Shown: positions 60,775 to 61,119 of the stretch, one piece after another
Numbering within the stretch: the stretch's first letter is position 1
Layout: every line of letters begins with the position of its first letter
Assembly (NCBI GenBank): GCA_021793155.1
Contig: JAJYTF010000029.1
Location: forward strand, 1-61,119
Length of the DNA: 61,119 nt
Origin: Pseudomonadota bacterium
GTDB taxonomy: Bacteria; Pseudomonadota; Alphaproteobacteria; Rhodospirillales; Magnetospirillaceae
Reading direction: 5' to 3'
Program-made: the position numbers and the translations under genes
The notes under the pieces: model-generated
Databases searched by the model: none
The model's input: the letters and a program-made list of their open reading frames with translations, nothing else
What the model was told of the DNA's origin: nothing

Positions 60775-61119
60775 TCAGAGGGTTCCCTGGCGATGCGTGC
60801 TGGTATCGCCACGGGCGCCGGAGTCCCGCTGCTGGCTGAGGTCGAACAGGCGGAACTGGTTTCCGCCAGCCTGCTTGGCCAGATACATCGCCTGGTCGGC
60901 ATGCCTGATCAGCAGGTCGCCGTCCACGTCGTCCTGCGGATAGATGGTCACCCCGATGCTGGCGGCCACCCGCAGGACCTGCTCCCCGATCATCACCGGT
61001 GCGGCTGCGGCGGCGATCAGGCGGGTCAGTACCGGCTCGCAATCCTGCGGATCCTGCAGATCCACCAATACGGCGACAAACTCGTCGCCGCCGATCCGCG
61101 CCAGGGTGTCCGCCTCGCG
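60775..61119 (-). CDS. GGDEF domain protein, C-terminal part (cut by window end)
   Basis: The last 114 codons of a diguanylate cyclase read READTLARIGGDEFVAVLVD at the window edge, then VLRVAASIGVTIYPQDDVDG and ADQAMYLAKQAGGNQFRLFD. GGDEF is intact. The N-terminal part lies outside. It converges with the GGDEF-EAL gene at 60.7 kb, with about 30 bases between the stops. Confidence 0.9.
   Translation of the reverse strand, partial: READTLARIGGDEFVAVLVDLQDPQDCEPVLTRLIAAAAAPVMIGEQVLRVAASIGVTIYPQDDVDGDLLIRHADQAMYLAKQAGGNQFRLFDLSQQRDSGARGDTSTHRQGTL

Noticed and set aside
1-61119. CRISPR arrays, tRNA or rRNA genes
   Set aside because: No regularly spaced direct repeats, and no cloverleaf-type or rRNA-like conserved blocks were recognised by eye; a covariance-model scan would be decisive for tRNAs.

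Overview
The window looks like a piece of a GC-rich alphaproteobacterial chromosome, most likely of the Rhodospirillales type. The grounds are the base composition, a DUF3126 protein, many PAS/GGDEF/EAL signalling proteins, and mostly short ATGA-type operon junctions. The species cannot be fixed from sequence alone. About 55 genes can be supported. No rRNA, tRNA or CRISPR array was seen.

Layout. 1-620: the 5' end of an IS701-type insertion sequence next to a 121-bp two-hairpin repeat (copy A). 616-8.6 kb: an ABC transporter, a thiol peroxidase, and a glutarate module (LysR regulator, glutaryl-CoA dehydrogenase, family III CoA-transferase), then a DODA-type dioxygenase and a RidA protein. 8.7-18.1 kb: diguanylate cyclase, Kup potassium transporter, lone receiver domain, XRE-cupin regulator, MOSC protein, periplasmic asparaginase, several small proteins, and a pqiC-like lipoprotein gene interrupted by one TGA. 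18.1-26.3 kb: GH15 glycoside hydrolase, FAD/Fe-S dehydrogenase, PoxB-like ThDP enzyme and a DegP-type protease. 26.4-29.3 kb: a tight MmgE/PrpD - ComA-like phosphosulfolactate synthase - DUF2459 lipoprotein operon. 29.3-40.9 kb: envelope proteins, a MaoC-phosphotransacylase fusion, an exported beta-carbonic-anhydrase-like protein, an Anabaena-sensory-rhodopsin-transducer homologue, a cobalamin riboswitch driving a Ni/Co transporter, a hybrid histidine kinase, an SDR and Hsp20.

41.3-49.8 kb is the best-defined unit. It is a complete biotin-independent malonate decarboxylase operon (mdcA-B-C-D-E-G-H) preceded by an MFS permease and a divergent FCD-type GntR repressor. Two sites in the divergent promoter resemble known malonate-regulator operators. 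The permease would import malonate. MdcB and MdcG make and attach the dephospho-CoA-type prosthetic group to MdcC (Ser25 is present). MdcH primes the carrier, and MdcA, MdcD and MdcE decarboxylate malonate to acetate.

49.9-61.1 kb is accessory and scarred: a PAS-GGDEF-EAL protein whose best start is out of frame across a C6 tract, an IS701 remnant that has eaten the end of an SDR gene, repeats B and C bracketing an APC permease, a decayed DUF2975/XRE pair and an Hsp70-like ATPase, then DUF3126, CspA, and two more c-di-GMP enzymes, the last cut by the window end. The three copies of the 121-bp repeat all sit between CTAG tetranucleotides, as does the IS701 end. This suggests a non-autonomous element mobilised by IS701-type transposase, and it is the least conventional feature here.
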